From assembly GCA_900314295.1 (NCBI GenBank), contig OMUU01000027.1:1-47979 (forward strand): DNA of 47,979 nucleotides, given 5' to 3'. Below are positions 1 to 10,460 of this stretch, in pieces; position 1 is the stretch's first letter, and each line of letters opens with the position of its first letter. The notes beneath the pieces were generated by a model, which was given only the letters and a program-made list of their open reading frames with translations, was not told the origin of the DNA and did no database searches. The stretch comes from an uncultured Lachnospiraceae bacterium (GTDB taxonomy: Bacteria > Bacillota > Clostridia > Lachnospirales > Lachnospiraceae). Both the position numbers and the translations under genes were made by a program.

Positions 1-10
1 TGTTAGCCAA
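1..10 (-). CDS. rpsT: 30S ribosomal protein S20, first codons only
   Basis: Read on the minus strand, the left edge gives TTG GCT AAC A (Met-Ala-Asn-...), the usual beginning of ribosomal protein S20, preceded by a strong AAGGAGGTG ribosome site. S20 binds 16S rRNA during small-subunit assembly. In many Firmicutes rpsT is next to lepA and divergent from it, which fits the lepA gene at 370. Only three codons are inside the window, so the call rests on this short match, the ribosome site, a good minus-strand promoter at 89-117 and the neighbour. A TTG start for S20 is known in other bacteria. Confidence 0.55.
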
Positions 11-88
11 ACTGTACACCTCCTTTTTTCTTATTCGTATGATGTTCTTTATAGGATGACACTTTTCCACTTCCGAACATGCTTATTT

Positions 89-117
89 ATATTATTCTAT
101 TTCATAGTGCTTGTCAA
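89..117 (-). promoter_or_regulatory. Promoter for rpsT
   Basis: On the minus strand, TTGACA (112-117) and TAATAT (89-94) are separated by exactly 17 bp in AT-rich DNA. It points towards the rpsT start at the left edge, about 80 bp away. Confidence 0.7.
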
Positions 118-202
118 CGGAAATCATAAAAAACTTGAATTTTCCGTACCTTTTCCGTACATTCGCCACCTCTTTTTCGGATATTTTCCATCCGCCTGTA
201 CC

Positions 203-231
203 TTGCGGCCCCAGACAAAGTCGAGTATAAT
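203..231 (+). promoter_or_regulatory. Candidate promoter for lepA
   Basis: A perfect TATAAT (226-231) follows a weak -35 TTGCGG (203-208) at 17 bp. The resulting leader of about 130 nt before lepA contains small hairpins (for example CCTG-GAAG-CAGG near 268-279) but no regulatory RNA that I recognise. Confidence 0.5.
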
Positions 232-369
232 CTCACTGTATATCTGTCGGAGTCTGCCTGGAAGCAGGTGAAAGGTCCCGAAGAGGCAGAATGCTCCAAC
301 AGCGGGAACTGAGAAGGACCATTTGTAAACGTCAATACAGACATTGTTTCATGAACCGGAGGTAGTACC

Positions 370-2184
370 TTGTCATTCATAGATCAGAGCAAAATCAGAA
401 ATTTTTGCATCATCGCGCATATCGATCATGGAAAATCAACGCTGGCAGACCGCATCATCGAAAAAACAGGTCTTCTGACCAGCCGCGAGATGCAGAACCA
501 GGTCCTGGACAATATGGATCTGGAGCGGGAGAGGGGAATCACGATAAAAGCGCAGGCCTGCCGGACGGTTTACAAGGCAAAGGACGGCGAGGAGTATATT
601 CTGAACATGATCGATACGCCCGGCCATGTGGACTTCAATTATGAGGTCTCCAGAAGCCTTGCGGCGTGCGACGGAGCTGTCCTGGTCGTGGATGCGACGC
701 AGGGAGTGGAAGCGCAGACGGTGGGCAACGTGTATCTTGCCATGGAGCATGACCTGGAAATTTTTCCGGTGTTGAATAAAATTGACCTTCCGAGTGCCCA
801 TCCGGAAGAGGTAAAAAGCGAGATCGAGGACGTCATCGGACTGGACGCGGAGGATGCGCCGGAGATTTCGGCGAAGACCGGACAGAATGTAGAGGATGTC
901 CTGGAGGCAATTGTTCAGCGGATCCCGGCTCCCACGGGAGATGTGCAGGCTCCGTTGAAGGCCCTTATCTTTGATTCAATTTATGATTCCTATAAGGGGG
1001 TAATTATCTCCGTACGGTTGCGTGAGGGGTCGGTGAAGCCGGGCGACCGGATCCGAATGATGGCGACCGGGGCGGAGGAAGAGGTGGTCGAGGTCGGATA
1101 CTTCGGCGCGGGGCAGATGATTCCCTGCGATGTTCTGGAGGCGGGAATGGTCGGCTACATCACCGCGAGTATCAAGAATATCAAGGATACCCGTGTCGGT
1201 GATACTGTGACCAATGCGGATCGTCCCTGTGCGGAACGGCTGCCCGGATACAAAAAGGTGCAGTCCATGGTCTACTGCGGTATCTATCCGGCGGACTCGG
1301 CGAAGTATCCGGAGCTTCGGGACGCGCTGGAGAAGCTCCAGCTGAACGACGCGTCCTTATATTACGAGCCGGAGACCTCGGCGGCGCTGGGCTTTGGATT
1401 CCGCTGCGGATTCCTTGGACTTCTTCATCTGGAGATCATCCAGGAGCGTCTAGAGAGAGAGTATAATCTGGACCTGGTGACGACGGCTCCCGGAGTTGTA
1501 TACAAGGTGCACAAGACGAGCGGCGAGATCATGGAGCTGACAAACCCGTCAAATCTTCCGGATCCTTCTGAAATCGATTACATGGAAGAACCGATGGTTA
1601 AAGCGGAGATTATGGTGACGACCGAGTTTGTCGGCCCGATTATGCAGCTCTGTCAGGAACGGCGGGGGGAGTATCAGGGTATGGAGTATATCGAGACGAC
1701 TCGTGCGCTTCTGACCTACCATATCCCGCTCAACGAGATCATCTATGATTTCTTTGACGCGTTGAAATCGAGATCGAGAGGGTATGCGTCCCTGGATTAT
1801 GAGATCATCGGTTATCAGCGAAGCGAGCTGGTGAGACTTGACATTCTGGTGAATAAAGAGCCGGTGGATGCTCTGTCATTCATTGTATTTGCGGACTCTG
1901 CCTATGATCGCGGGAGAAAAATGTGCGAAAAACTGAAGGAAGAGATCCCGCGACAGCTTTTCGATATTCCGATTCAGGCGGCAGTCGGCTCCAAGGTAAT
2001 CGCGAGGGAGACTGTCAAGGCTTTGCGCAAGGACGTTCTTGCAAAATGCTATGGCGGCGACATTTCCCGGAAGAAGAAGCTTCTGGAAAAACAGAAGGAA
2101 GGCAAAAAGAAGATGCGTCAGATTGGAAACGTGGAGATTCCGAAGGACGCTTTCCTGAATGTCCTGAAGCTGGACGAGAGCTGA
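370..2184 (+). CDS. lepA: Elongation factor 4 (LepA/EF4) GTPase
   Basis: Ribosome-associated translational GTPase, 604 aa, the normal family length. GTP-binding motifs are visible: AHIDHGKST at residues 16-24 (G1), DTPGH at 82-86 (G3) and NKID at 136-139 (G4). The C-terminal LepA-specific region is present and ends in a lysine-rich segment ([20 protein letters not shown]) typical of the family. LepA is thought to act on stalled or mis-translocated ribosomes and in 30S biogenesis; its loss is often tolerated. The start is TTG at 370, preceded by GGAGGT (360-365 region), and gives the conserved beginning [17 protein letters not shown]. hemW follows after 17 bp, suggesting co-transcription. Confidence 0.97.
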   Translation: MSFIDQSKIRNFCIIAHIDHGKSTLADRIIEKTGLLTSREMQNQVLDNMDLERERGITIKAQACRTVYKAKDGEEYILNMIDTPGHVDFNYEVSRSLAACDGAVLVVDATQGVEAQTVGNVYLAMEHDLEIFPVLNKIDLPSAHPEEVKSEIEDVIGLDAEDAPEISAKTGQNVEDVLEAIVQRIPAPTGDVQAPLKALIFDSIYDSYKGVIISVRLREGSVKPGDRIRMMATGAEEEVVEVGYFGAGQMIPCDVLEAGMVGYITASIKNIKDTRVGDTVTNADRPCAERLPGYKKVQSMVYCGIYPADSAKYPELRDALEKLQLNDASLYYEPETSAALGFGFRCGFLGLLHLEIIQERLEREYNLDLVTTAPGVVYKVHKTSGEIMELTNPSNLPDPSEIDYMEEPMVKAEIMVTTEFVGPIMQLCQERRGEYQGMEYIETTRALLTYHIPLNEIIYDFFDALKSRSRGYASLDYEIIGYQRSELVRLDILVNKEPVDALSFIVFADSAYDRGRKMCEKLKEEIPRQLFDIPIQAAVGSKVIARETVKALRKDVLAKCYGGDISRKKKLLEKQKEGKKKMRQIGNVEIPKDAFLNVLKLDES

Positions 2185-2201
2185 TCCCGGGTCGGACAGA
2201 T

Positions 2202-3470
2202 ATGGAATTATATATACACATTCCGTTTTGCGTAAAAAAATGCGGGTACTGCGACTTTCTCAGCTTTCCCGCGGAAGGAAAATTACAGAAACGATATGTA
2301 GAGGCGTTGCTCCGGGAGATCCGGAGCTTCTCCGGAATGGAACAGAGAGTTTCTTCTATATATATTGGGGGAGGAACACCATCAATTCTCCCTGCGGAGT
2401 GCATCGGGGAGATCCTGTCTGCGGTCGGAGAAAGCTTTTCTGTTGAAGAGGGTGCAGAGATCTCGATGGAAGCCAACCCCGGAACCGTACAGCCGGGGAG
2501 TCTGTCCCTATACCGCAGAGCGGGCGTCAATAGGCTGAGTCTTGGCTGTCAGTCTGCCGATAACGCTGAGTTAAAGCGACTGGGAAGAATCCATAGCTTT
2601 GAGGAGTTTCGGGAGAGCTTCGCATATGCGAGGGAGGCCGGCTTCGCAAATATCAATGTAGATCTGATGTCGGGGCTTCCGGGGCAGACGGAGGATTCCT
2701 GGGAGAGAAGTCTTTCGAAGATCGCGTCATTGGGACCGGAGCATATTTCGGCTTACAGCCTCATCATCGAAGAGGGGACGCCCTTCTACGAAAAATATCA
2801 CGCGGTTTCGGGAATGATTGCCGGAGGGGAACCGGACCGGCTTGTGCAAAAGCTGGAAGAAGAGAGGTATCACCTGCGTGAGGAGGAGCAGCTTCCCGGT
2901 GAGGAGACGGAGAGGCAGATGTACGACCGAACAGAAGAAGTGCTGACCGGATACGGCTTTCACCGGTATGAAATTTCAAATTACGCGAAAAAGGGAAGAG
3001 AATGCAGGCATAATGTCGGGTACTGGACCGGGACCCCTTATCTTGGACTGGGCCTGGGGGCGTCCTCTTATACGGGATGTCTCCGTTTCCGCGGCACAGA
3101 TGACATCGGGAGATATCTGAAGGCCCACGGCGATCCGGCTGGCAATGAGAGAATGATAGAATTGTTTGATCGAGTGAATTTTTCTCCCGATGAGCTGCGG
3201 GATATCCTGGCGCGCGACGGGAGAGAGGAAGCGGAATGCCTCGGGGAAAGGGATCAGATGGCGGAGTTTATGATTCTGGGGCTGCGGCTTGTAGCCGGCG
3301 TCAGTTCGTCGGAATTCAGACGACGCTTCGGGCAGGAAATGATGAAGGTGTACGGGAGTACCATTCGAAAGTATGAAGATGTCGGCCTTCTTCGGGAGGA
3401 AGGAGACCGGCTGATTCTGACACGGCGTGGACTGTCCCTGTCCAATACGGTCATGGCGGACTTCCTGTAG
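2202..3470 (+). CDS. hemW: Radical SAM heme chaperone HemW
   Basis: Radical SAM protein of the HemW (formerly oxygen-independent coproporphyrinogen oxidase-like) family, 422 aa. The start ATG at 2202 gives MELYIHIPFCVKKCGYC, with the 4Fe-4S-binding cysteines C10, C14 and C17 in the CxxxCxxC arrangement; further family motifs are GGGTPS and NVDLMSGLPGQT. The pattern lacks the N-terminal extension of true HemN, and the lepA-hemW order is classic for Firmicutes, so heme chaperone is preferred over coproporphyrinogen dehydrogenase. The middle has a charged, poorly conserved stretch (roughly residues 200-245) rich in Glu and Arg. The open frame continues upstream into lepA, but no better start than 2202 is seen. 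Confidence 0.93.
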   Translation: MELYIHIPFCVKKCGYCDFLSFPAEGKLQKRYVEALLREIRSFSGMEQRVSSIYIGGGTPSILPAECIGEILSAVGESFSVEEGAEISMEANPGTVQPGSLSLYRRAGVNRLSLGCQSADNAELKRLGRIHSFEEFRESFAYAREAGFANINVDLMSGLPGQTEDSWERSLSKIASLGPEHISAYSLIIEEGTPFYEKYHAVSGMIAGGEPDRLVQKLEEERYHLREEEQLPGEETERQMYDRTEEVLTGYGFHRYEISNYAKKGRECRHNVGYWTGTPYLGLGLGASSYTGCLRFRGTDDIGRYLKAHGDPAGNERMIELFDRVNFSPDELRDILARDGREEAECLGERDQMAEFMILGLRLVAGVSSSEFRRRFGQEMMKVYGSTIRKYEDVGLLREEGDRLILTRRGLSLSNTVMADFL

Positions 3471-3486
3471 AGACTTGCTTTTCAGA

Positions 3487-3510
3487 GCCTGCCGGCAAAG
3501 GGCGGCAGGC
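3487..3510 (+). other. Hairpin in the hemW-uvrA gap
   Basis: GCCTGCCG (3487-3494) and CGGCAGGC (3503-3510) form a perfect 8-bp stem. No T-run follows, and the uvrA ribosome site lies just downstream, so it is unlikely to be a strong terminator; it could stabilise mRNA or modulate uvrA translation. Confidence 0.4.
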
Positions 3511-3527
3511 AGGTTAGGAGTAATAGA

Positions 3528-6359
3528 TTGACGGAAAAAAATCATTTTATCAAAATCAGAGGCGCTTCAGAGAATAATCTGAAGAATATGAATATCGATA
3601 TTCCCAGGGACAAGCTGGTGGTGCTGACCGGCCTGTCCGGATCGGGAAAGAGCTCGCTGGCGTTTGATACCATTTATGCGGAGGGGCAGCGGCGCTACAT
3701 GGAAAGCCTTTCTTCCTATGCGAGACAATTCCTCGGGCAGATGGAAAAGCCAAAGGTGGAAAGCATCGAGGGACTGCCGCCGGCCATCTCCATCGATCAG
3801 AAATCGACCAACCGAAATCCGAGATCCACGGTGGGGACGGTCACGGAGATATACGATTATTTCCGGCTACTGTACGCCAGGGTCGGTATTCCGCACTGTC
3901 CGAACTGCGGACGGGTGATCAGCAGACAGACGGTGGATCAGATGGTAGGGCAGATCCTGGAGCTTCCGGAGAAAACCAGAATTCAGCTGCTGGCGCCGGT
4001 GGTAAGAGGACGTAAGGGCCGTCATGAAAAGGTGCTGGAGCAGGCGAGAAAATCCGGCTATGTCCGCGTGGTTGTGGATGGAAATCAGTATGACCTGTCC
4101 GAGGACATTGTTCTGGATAAAAATCTGAAGCATAATATCGAGGTTGTAGTGGACCGTCTTATTGTTCGTCCGGGAATTGAGAAGCGCCTGACGGATTCCG
4201 TCGAAAACGTACTGAAGCTTTCCGGCGGCCTTTTGATTGTAGATACGATGGACGGGCATACGCGAAATTTCAGTGAGAGCTTTTCCTGCCCGTATTGCGG
4301 GATCAGTGTGGATGAAATTGAGCCCAGAAGCTTCTCCTTCAACAATCCATTTGGCGCCTGCCCGGAGTGCTCGGGTCTGGGGTATCGGATGGAGTTTGCG
4401 GAATCCCTCATGATTCCGGATCCGTCGAGATCCATCGACGAGGGCGTTTTTGCTGTTCCGGGCTGGCAGTCCAGCGCGCAGAAGGGAAGCTTTACGCGGT
4501 GCATGTTGGAGGCACTGGCGGAGGAATATCATTTTTCGCTTTCTACGCCGTTTCAGGATTACCCGAAGAAAATTCACGACATTCTGATCTACGGGACAAA
4601 GGGACATTCCGTACAGGTGCACTATAAAGGGCAGCGTGGAGAGGGTGTCTATGACGTGGCTTTTGAGGGCCTGATCAAGAATGTGGAGCGCCGATACCGG
4701 GAAACAGCCTCGGAATCGTCTCGTCAGGAGTACGAGAGCTTCATGAATATCTCTCCGTGTCCTGCCTGTCACGGACAGAGGCTGAAGCCGTCTTCGCTTG
4801 CGGTCACCGTCGCGGACAAGAATATCTACGAGGTGACAAATCTGTCGATAGAAAATCTTCTGAAATTCCTTGGCGACATCCGGCTCACGGAACATCAGAT
4901 GCTGATCGGGAGGCAGATTTTGAAGGAAATCCGAAACCGCGTGAGCTTTCTCCACGAGGTCGGGCTGGATTATCTGACATTGGCGCGGGCTACCGGATCG
5001 CTTTCCGGAGGCGAGGCACAGAGAATCCGGCTTGCGACACAGATCGGGTCGGGGCTTGTAGGTGTGGCGTATATCCTGGATGAGCCGAGCATCGGCCTGC
5101 ATCAGAGGGACAACGGCAAGCTTCTCGGTACGCTGAAGCATCTTCGGGATCTGGGGAACTCCGTTCTCGTGGTTGAGCACGATGAAGAGACGATGCGGGC
5201 GGCGGACTGTGTGGTGGATATCGGTCCGGGTGCGGGCAGTCATGGCGGCGAGCTCGTGGCTATGGGAACCGCGGAAGATATTATGAGGTGTCCGGAATCC
5301 ATCACCGGTCAGTATCTGTCCGGAAAACGGAAGATTCCGGTTCCGGAGAAGAGAAGAAAACCAAAGGAGTGGCTGACCGTCCGGGGTGCCGAGGAACACA
5401 ATCTGAAGAATATCGACGTAAAATTCCCGCTCGGTGTGATGACATGTGTGACCGGCGTGTCCGGATCCGGAAAGAGCTCGCTCGTCAATGAGATTCTCTA
5501 CAAGCATCTTCAGAGGGAGCTGAACCACGCGCTCGTGATCCCGGGCAAGCATAAGGGCCTTGACGGAATGGAGCACCTTGACAAGGTGATTAATATCGAC
5601 CAGTCTCCGATCGGACGGACGCCGAGATCAAATCCGGCGACGTATACCGGCGTGTTCGATATGATCCGCGATCTCTTTGCTGCGACGCCGGACGCAAAAG
5701 CGCGGGGCTACAAGAAAGGACGTTTCAGCTTCAATGTCAAGGGCGGGAGATGTGAGGCGTGTTCCGGAGACGGAATCGTCAAGATTGAGATGCACTTTCT
5801 TCCGGACGTCTACGTTCCGTGTGAGGTATGCGGCGGCAAGCGGTACAACCGGGAGACGCTGGAGGTCAGATACAAGGGAAAGAACATTTTCGAGATTTTG
5901 GATATGACCGTAGAGGAAGCGCTTACCTTTTTCGAGAAGGTGCCGTCCATTTACCGGAAGATCAAGACACTCTACGATGTCGGTCTTTCGTACGTCAAGC
6001 TGGGGCAGCCTTCTACGGAGCTGTCCGGTGGCGAAGCACAGAGAATTAAGCTTGCCGCCGAGCTTTCCAAGAGGAGTACAGGCAGAACGTGCTATATTCT
6101 GGATGAGCCGACAACCGGACTTCATTTTGAGGATGTACACAAGCTGGTGGATATTCTGCAGAGATTTACGGAAGACGGGAATACGGTGATTATCATCGAA
6201 CATAACCTCGATGTGATAAAGACTGCGGACTATATCATCGATATGGGACCGGAGGGCGGCGACAAGGGCGGAACCGTGATCGCGAAAGGTACGCCGGAGG
6301 AGGTCGCCGAGGTGCCGGAATCCTACACCGGTCAGTATCTCAGGGATTATCTGAAGTGA
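3528..6359 (+). CDS. uvrA: Excinuclease ABC subunit A (UvrA)
   Basis: DNA damage-recognition ATPase of nucleotide excision repair, 943 aa, normal length. Two ABC modules are visible: Walker A GLSGSGKS at residues 35-42 and GVSGSGKS at about 643-650, each with an LSGGEAQRI signature and an ILDEPS/ILDEPT Walker B. Zinc-binding CxxC pairs are present near residue 254 (CPYC...CPEC) and near 742 (CEAC...CEVC). UvrA loads UvrB at lesions; uvrB is not in this window. The start is TTG at 3528 with TAGGAG upstream. A separate promoter was not identified; the gene probably reads through from hemW. Confidence 0.97.
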   Translation: MTEKNHFIKIRGASENNLKNMNIDIPRDKLVVLTGLSGSGKSSLAFDTIYAEGQRRYMESLSSYARQFLGQMEKPKVESIEGLPPAISIDQKSTNRNPRSTVGTVTEIYDYFRLLYARVGIPHCPNCGRVISRQTVDQMVGQILELPEKTRIQLLAPVVRGRKGRHEKVLEQARKSGYVRVVVDGNQYDLSEDIVLDKNLKHNIEVVVDRLIVRPGIEKRLTDSVENVLKLSGGLLIVDTMDGHTRNFSESFSCPYCGISVDEIEPRSFSFNNPFGACPECSGLGYRMEFAESLMIPDPSRSIDEGVFAVPGWQSSAQKGSFTRCMLEALAEEYHFSLSTPFQDYPKKIHDILIYGTKGHSVQVHYKGQRGEGVYDVAFEGLIKNVERRYRETASESSRQEYESFMNISPCPACHGQRLKPSSLAVTVADKNIYEVTNLSIENLLKFLGDIRLTEHQMLIGRQILKEIRNRVSFLHEVGLDYLTLARATGSLSGGEAQRIRLATQIGSGLVGVAYILDEPSIGLHQRDNGKLLGTLKHLRDLGNSVLVVEHDEETMRAADCVVDIGPGAGSHGGELVAMGTAEDIMRCPESITGQYLSGKRKIPVPEKRRKPKEWLTVRGAEEHNLKNIDVKFPLGVMTCVTGVSGSGKSSLVNEILYKHLQRELNHALVIPGKHKGLDGMEHLDKVINIDQSPIGRTPRSNPATYTGVFDMIRDLFAATPDAKARGYKKGRFSFNVKGGRCEACSGDGIVKIEMHFLPDVYVPCEVCGGKRYNRETLEVRYKGKNIFEILDMTVEEALTFFEKVPSIYRKIKTLYDVGLSYVKLGQPSTELSGGEAQRIKLAAELSKRSTGRTCYILDEPTTGLHFEDVHKLVDILQRFTEDGNTVIIIEHNLDVIKTADYIIDMGPEGGDKGGTVIAKGTPEEVAEVPESYTGQYLRDYLK

Positions 6360-6389
6360 AGAGGATTTTGATAGAAAGGGACGATGTAT

Positions 6390-7394
6390 ATGCCGGTTAC
6401 TGACATTGGAATTGATCTTGGAACGGCGTCGATCATTGTGTATGTAAAGGGTAAGGGGATCCTGTATCAGGAGCCTTCGGTTGTGGCCTATGACAGGGAT
6501 GCAAATAAAATTCTGGCGTTCGGGACAGAAGCGGCTCAGTGCATCGGGAGAATGCCCGGAAATATCGTCGGGATACGTCCGCTGAAGGACGGCGTGATTT
6601 CGGATTTTGTTGTCACGGAACGGATGCTGCGGTATTTCATCCGGAAATCCATGGGAAACTGGAATATTCTGAAGCCGCGGATCTGCATCTGTGTGCCGAG
6701 CGGCGTCTCGGATATTGAGAAAAGAGCGGTGGAGGAGGCTTCCTACCGGGCAGGCGCCCGAGATGCCGTGATTGTCCGGGAGCCGATCGTGGCGGCAATG
6801 GGAGCGGGTGTGGATATCATGCGTGCGAGCGGCAGCATGATCGTCAATATCGGGGGCGGCGTCAGCGAAATCGCGGTTCTGTCGCTGGGCGGGATTGTGA
6901 TTGCACAGTCGATCCGGACAGGCGGAGAAGCCTTTGACGAGGCGATTTGTCAGTATGTTCATGATGTCTACGGTCTCATTATAGGAAGTCAGACGGCGGA
7001 GGATATCAAGATTCAGATCGGATCGGCTAATCCGGGCACGGCCTTGAGAGAGGTTTCGGTCACAGGGCGGGACGTGGACGCGGGGTTCCCGCGGACGATC
7101 AGCATTACCTCGGATCAGGTGAGGGAGGCTGTTGCCCCTGCAGTGCGCCGGATCATAGAGACAATCCGCATTGTGATGGAGAAGACGCCGCCGGATCTTG
7201 CGGCGGATATTGCAAAGCGGGGAATTGTACTGACCGGCGGAGGCGCTATGCTGGAAGGGCTGGAAGGCGAGATCGCTAAGGCGACGGGGATCCGGACACT
7301 TCTGGCGGATAATCCGCAGCAGGCGGTTGCGGTCGGGACGGGACGGTATATCCGGGCAATGGCGGATTTTGACAAGCAAAAGAGTTACCGCTGA
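6390..7394 (+). CDS. mreB: MreB/Mbl-family actin-like cell-shape protein
   Basis: Bacterial actin that forms membrane-bound filaments guiding lateral wall synthesis, about 334 aa. The phosphate-1 motif is DIGIDLGTASIIVYVKGKG at the N-terminus and the phosphate-2 motif is IVNIGGGVSEIAVLSLGG near residue 155; GIVLTGGGAMLEGL is the adenosine motif. Two ATG codons are possible (6384, 6390); AAAGGG at 6375-6380 is better spaced for 6390. No mreC or mreD follows, so this may be an Mbl or MreBH-type paralogue; MreB, Mbl and MreBH cannot be told apart by eye. recD2 follows within 30 bp. Confidence 0.92.
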   Translation: MPVTDIGIDLGTASIIVYVKGKGILYQEPSVVAYDRDANKILAFGTEAAQCIGRMPGNIVGIRPLKDGVISDFVVTERMLRYFIRKSMGNWNILKPRICICVPSGVSDIEKRAVEEASYRAGARDAVIVREPIVAAMGAGVDIMRASGSMIVNIGGGVSEIAVLSLGGIVIAQSIRTGGEAFDEAICQYVHDVYGLIIGSQTAEDIKIQIGSANPGTALREVSVTGRDVDAGFPRTISITSDQVREAVAPAVRRIIETIRIVMEKTPPDLAADIAKRGIVLTGGGAMLEGLEGEIAKATGIRTLLADNPQQAVAVGTGRYIRAMADFDKQKSYR

Positions 7395-7423
7395 GACCCG
7401 GAAGTGATCATTTGGAGATGAGC

Positions 7424-9667
7424 ATGTCGGATAAAATAGAAGGATATGTGGAGCATATCATCTATCGAAATGAAGAAAACGGGTATACGGTGCTGAATTT
7501 ATCCGCGCTGGACGAGGATGTGACCTGTGTCGGCAATTTCTCTTCCATCAATGAAGGGGAGTATATTGAGGCGGAGGGGGAGTACAGCCTTCATCCGAGC
7601 TACGGGATGCAGTTCAAGGCAGAGAATGTACGGATTACGATTCCCAGAGATAATGTGGCCCTGGAGCGGTATCTGGGAAGCGGAGCGATCAAGGGGGTCG
7701 GAGCGGCGCTGGCCTCGCGCATTTTGAAGCGGTTCGGGGATGATACGCTTCGGATTCTGGAGGAAGAGCCGGAGAGGCTGGCGGAGGTAAAGGGAATCAG
7801 CAGCAGAAAAGCCCGGGAGATCGGGGAGCAGGTCGAGGCGAAGTCGCAGATGCAAAACGCCATGATTTTTCTCTCCCAGTATGGAATCTCGCTTTCGCTT
7901 GCAATTCGAATCTACAACCGGTATCAGGATAAGCTTTATTCGGTGATGCGGGAGAATCCGTATCAGATGGCAGATGATATCGACGGGGTCGGATTCAGAA
8001 TCGCCGATGAAATTGCGACCAGAGCAGGAATCCGTCCGGATTCGGAATACAGGATTCGCAGCGGAATTCTGTACGCGCTCAATCAGGCAAGTACGCAGGG
8101 ACACATGTACCTGCCGAAGGAGATCCTGATTCAGCGGGCCGGGGAGCTGCTGGGAACTGAACCCGGGGACATCGACCGATACCTGATGGACCTTGCCATC
8201 GACAAAAAAATAAAGGCTTTGGTTTGTGAGGATGAAAATGGAGATTCCCATGCGAGAATATACACAGAGAGAGCTTACCTGACAGAGCTAAACTGCGCGA
8301 GGATGCTTCAGGATCTGAATCTTCATATCAATGAGGACGAGGAGGCGGTGAGCGAAAGAATTCGCAGGATTGAGAAGTCCGACCGGCTTGTTCTGGATGA
8401 CCTTCAGCGAAGGGCGGTTGCGATGGCGGCTATGAACGGTATTTTCGTGCTGACCGGCGGACCGGGAACCGGAAAAACCACGACAATCAATACGATGATC
8501 CGATACTTTGAGTCGGAGCACCTGAGTATAGCACTGGCTGCGCCGACCGGCCGCGCAGCAAAGCGGATGACGGAGGCGACCGGTTATGAGGCTTCTACGA
8601 TACACCGCCTTCTTGAAATCTCGGGCGCTGCCGATGAAGAGTCGATGAATGTGCGCTTCGAGCGGAATGCCGGCAATCCACTTGAGCAGGACGTGATTAT
8701 CATCGATGAGATGTCGATGGTTGATATCTTCCTGATGCATTCGCTGCTTTCGGCGATTGTGCCCGGAACGAGGCTGATCCTGGTGGGCGACCAGAACCAG
8801 CTGCCAAGTGTGGGGCCGGGCAGTGTCCTGAAGGACATCATCCGGTCCGGATGCTTTCCTGTGATCATGCTTACCAAGATTTTCCGGCAGGCCCAGGAAA
8901 GTGATATCGTGGTAAACGCGCACAGGATTCATGCCGGTCTTCCCGTGCGGACAGACAATCGGAGCCGGGACTTTTTTTTCCTTGAGCGGGAGGATGTGCG
9001 GGTCGTTCAAAGGGTTGTGCTCGCCCTGGTGCAGGAAAAGCTTCCCTGTTATGTGAAGGCGGATTCGTCGGAAATTCAGGTTCTGACTCCGACACGGAAA
9101 GGAGCACTCGGTGTAGAGAGCCTGAATCGGATTCTGCAGACCTATCTGAATCCGCCGGACCCGACAAAGCAGGAGAGAGAAACGTCCCGTGGAATTTTTC
9201 GGGAAGGGGACAAGGTCATGCAGATCCGCAATGACTATCAGCTGGAATGGCAGCTTAAGGGAAAATACGGGATCGTCGCACAGAGGGGACTTGGGGTGTT
9301 CAACGGAGATATGGGCATCATCCGCAGAATAGATGCGCCGAATGAACTGCTGACCGTAGAATATGAAGAGGGCAAAACCGTGGAATATACGTTCCGCCAG
9401 CTGGATGAGCTGGAGCTGGCTTATGCCACAACCGTTCACAAGGCGCAGGGAAGCGAATATCCCGCGGTAGTCATACCTCTTCTCGGTGTCCCTCACATGC
9501 TTCAAACCCGGAACCTTCTCTACACGGCGGTAACGAGAGCCAGAAAGTGCGTGGTACTTACGGGAAGCAAACAGATTTTTCAGGCGATGATCGACAATGC
9601 AACCGAAGAGAACCGTTACACATCACTGGCCGAGCGGATTGTTGAGCTTAAGCAGGAGGATATCTGA
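7424..9667 (+). CDS. recD2: ATP-dependent RecD-like DNA helicase RecD2
   Basis: SF1B 5'-3' helicase of the stand-alone RecD2 type, about 747 aa. An N-terminal OB-like region (GYVEHIIYRNEENGYTVL) and helix-hairpin-helix repeats precede the helicase core; Walker A is GGPGTGKT at residues 345-352, Walker B DVIIIDEMSMVD, and the C-terminal UvrD-like motif AYATTVHKAQGSEYPAVV is intact. RecD2 works in repair and replication-fork stability without RecBC. The frame is open from a TTG at 7412, but GGAG at 7414-7417 is correctly spaced for ATG 7424, giving MSDKIEGYVEHI. The stop is two bases from the next gene, comF, so the two are translationally coupled. Confidence 0.95.
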   Translation: MSDKIEGYVEHIIYRNEENGYTVLNLSALDEDVTCVGNFSSINEGEYIEAEGEYSLHPSYGMQFKAENVRITIPRDNVALERYLGSGAIKGVGAALASRILKRFGDDTLRILEEEPERLAEVKGISSRKAREIGEQVEAKSQMQNAMIFLSQYGISLSLAIRIYNRYQDKLYSVMRENPYQMADDIDGVGFRIADEIATRAGIRPDSEYRIRSGILYALNQASTQGHMYLPKEILIQRAGELLGTEPGDIDRYLMDLAIDKKIKALVCEDENGDSHARIYTERAYLTELNCARMLQDLNLHINEDEEAVSERIRRIEKSDRLVLDDLQRRAVAMAAMNGIFVLTGGPGTGKTTTINTMIRYFESEHLSIALAAPTGRAAKRMTEATGYEASTIHRLLEISGAADEESMNVRFERNAGNPLEQDVIIIDEMSMVDIFLMHSLLSAIVPGTRLILVGDQNQLPSVGPGSVLKDIIRSGCFPVIMLTKIFRQAQESDIVVNAHRIHAGLPVRTDNRSRDFFFLEREDVRVVQRVVLALVQEKLPCYVKADSSEIQVLTPTRKGALGVESLNRILQTYLNPPDPTKQERETSRGIFREGDKVMQIRNDYQLEWQLKGKYGIVAQRGLGVFNGDMGIIRRIDAPNELLTVEYEEGKTVEYTFRQLDELELAYATTVHKAQGSEYPAVVIPLLGVPHMLQTRNLLYTAVTRARKCVVLTGSKQIFQAMIDNATEENRYTSLAERIVELKQEDI

Positions 9668-9669
9668 AA

Positions 9670-10416
9670 ATGAACCGGGAGAGATGGGCAGGCAGTCGGA
9701 TACGGGCTGGAAAAATTGCAGAACTGATTTATCCGCGGCACTGTCCGTTCTGCGACTGCCTTCTCTCGGGATCTGAGCCGTATCTATGCAGAAAATGCGC
9801 CGCGAGTGTGAAGTTCATAAGCGGACCGGTCTGCATGAAGTGCGGGCGGCCTCTGGAATCGGATACCATGGAATTCTGCGATAATTGCCGAAGAAGGGAG
9901 CATTCCTTTCTTCGAGGCTTTGCGCCGTTGACCTATCGCGGTATGGTACAGGATTCGATTACTCGTTTCAAGTACGGAAACAGGGCGGAGTACGCGGCGT
10001 TTTATTCGGCGGCAATTTTGAAATATGGAAGAGCTCATCTGGAGCAATGGAGACCGGAACGGATCGTGCCTGTTCCGATTCATCCGGACCGGTATCGGAA
10101 AAGAGGATATAATCAGGCGGAGGAAGTGGCGCTGCATCTGTCGCGGCAACTCGGAATCCCCTGCAGTTCGCATGAGATTTTCCGGCAAAAGAATACCAGA
10201 CCGCAAAAAGGTCTGACACCCTCGATGCGGAGGAAAAATCTGTCGGGCGCGTTTGCGGCGAAGGATGGGATCCGGCTGCCGGAGCGGGTACTCCTGGTGG
10301 ACGATATTTACACTACGGGGGCAACGTTAGATGCGCTCGCGGAGACGGCGGCGGAAGCAGGGGCGAAAAAAATCTGGTTTGCGTGTATTTCGATAGCGCC
10401 CGGGCAGAGTATCTGA
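9670..10416 (+). CDS. comF: ComF family phosphoribosyltransferase-like protein
   Basis: 248 aa protein of the ComF/GntX family. The N-terminal third has zinc-ribbon cysteine pairs (CPFC...CRKC...CMKCGRP...CDNC), and the C-terminal half is a type I phosphoribosyltransferase domain with the PRPP loop VLLVDDIYTTGAT. In naturally competent bacteria ComFC helps DNA uptake or processing; in most Clostridia the biochemical role is unknown. It lies directly behind recD2, two bases after its stop, which ties it to DNA metabolism. No competence genes are in view. The assignment to the family is firm, the role is not. Confidence 0.93.
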   Translation: MNRERWAGSRIRAGKIAELIYPRHCPFCDCLLSGSEPYLCRKCAASVKFISGPVCMKCGRPLESDTMEFCDNCRRREHSFLRGFAPLTYRGMVQDSITRFKYGNRAEYAAFYSAAILKYGRAHLEQWRPERIVPVPIHPDRYRKRGYNQAEEVALHLSRQLGIPCSSHEIFRQKNTRPQKGLTPSMRRKNLSGAFAAKDGIRLPERVLLVDDIYTTGATLDALAETAAEAGAKKIWFACISIAPGQSI

Positions 10417-10423
10417 TAATTAC

Positions 10424-10452
10424 TTTCCATGAATTCGGAAGTATGTTAGAAT
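10424..10452 (+). promoter_or_regulatory. Candidate promoter for the cdaA operon leader
   Basis: TTTCCA (10424-10429) and TAGAAT (10447-10452) are 17 bp apart. Transcription would begin around 10459, almost exactly at the first base of repeat element C (10461), so the element would be the 5' end of the transcript. Confidence 0.45.
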
Positions 10453-10460
10453 AAGGTACT

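Noticed and set aside
230-369. SRP-like or riboswitch RNA in the lepA leader
   Set aside because: A GGAAGCAGG segment recalls part of SRP RNA, but the flanking helix does not fit and no known riboswitch motif is present.
3867-5576. Long open frame on the minus strand across uvrA (569 codons)
   Set aside because: It is antisense to an intact, highly conserved uvrA, has no ribosome site and no recognisable motif; codon bias of the real gene keeps the opposite strand open.
5628-7379. Long minus-strand frame across uvrA/mreB (583 codons)
   Set aside because: Spans two conserved genes in antisense; composition is unlike a protein (rich in His, Arg, Cys).
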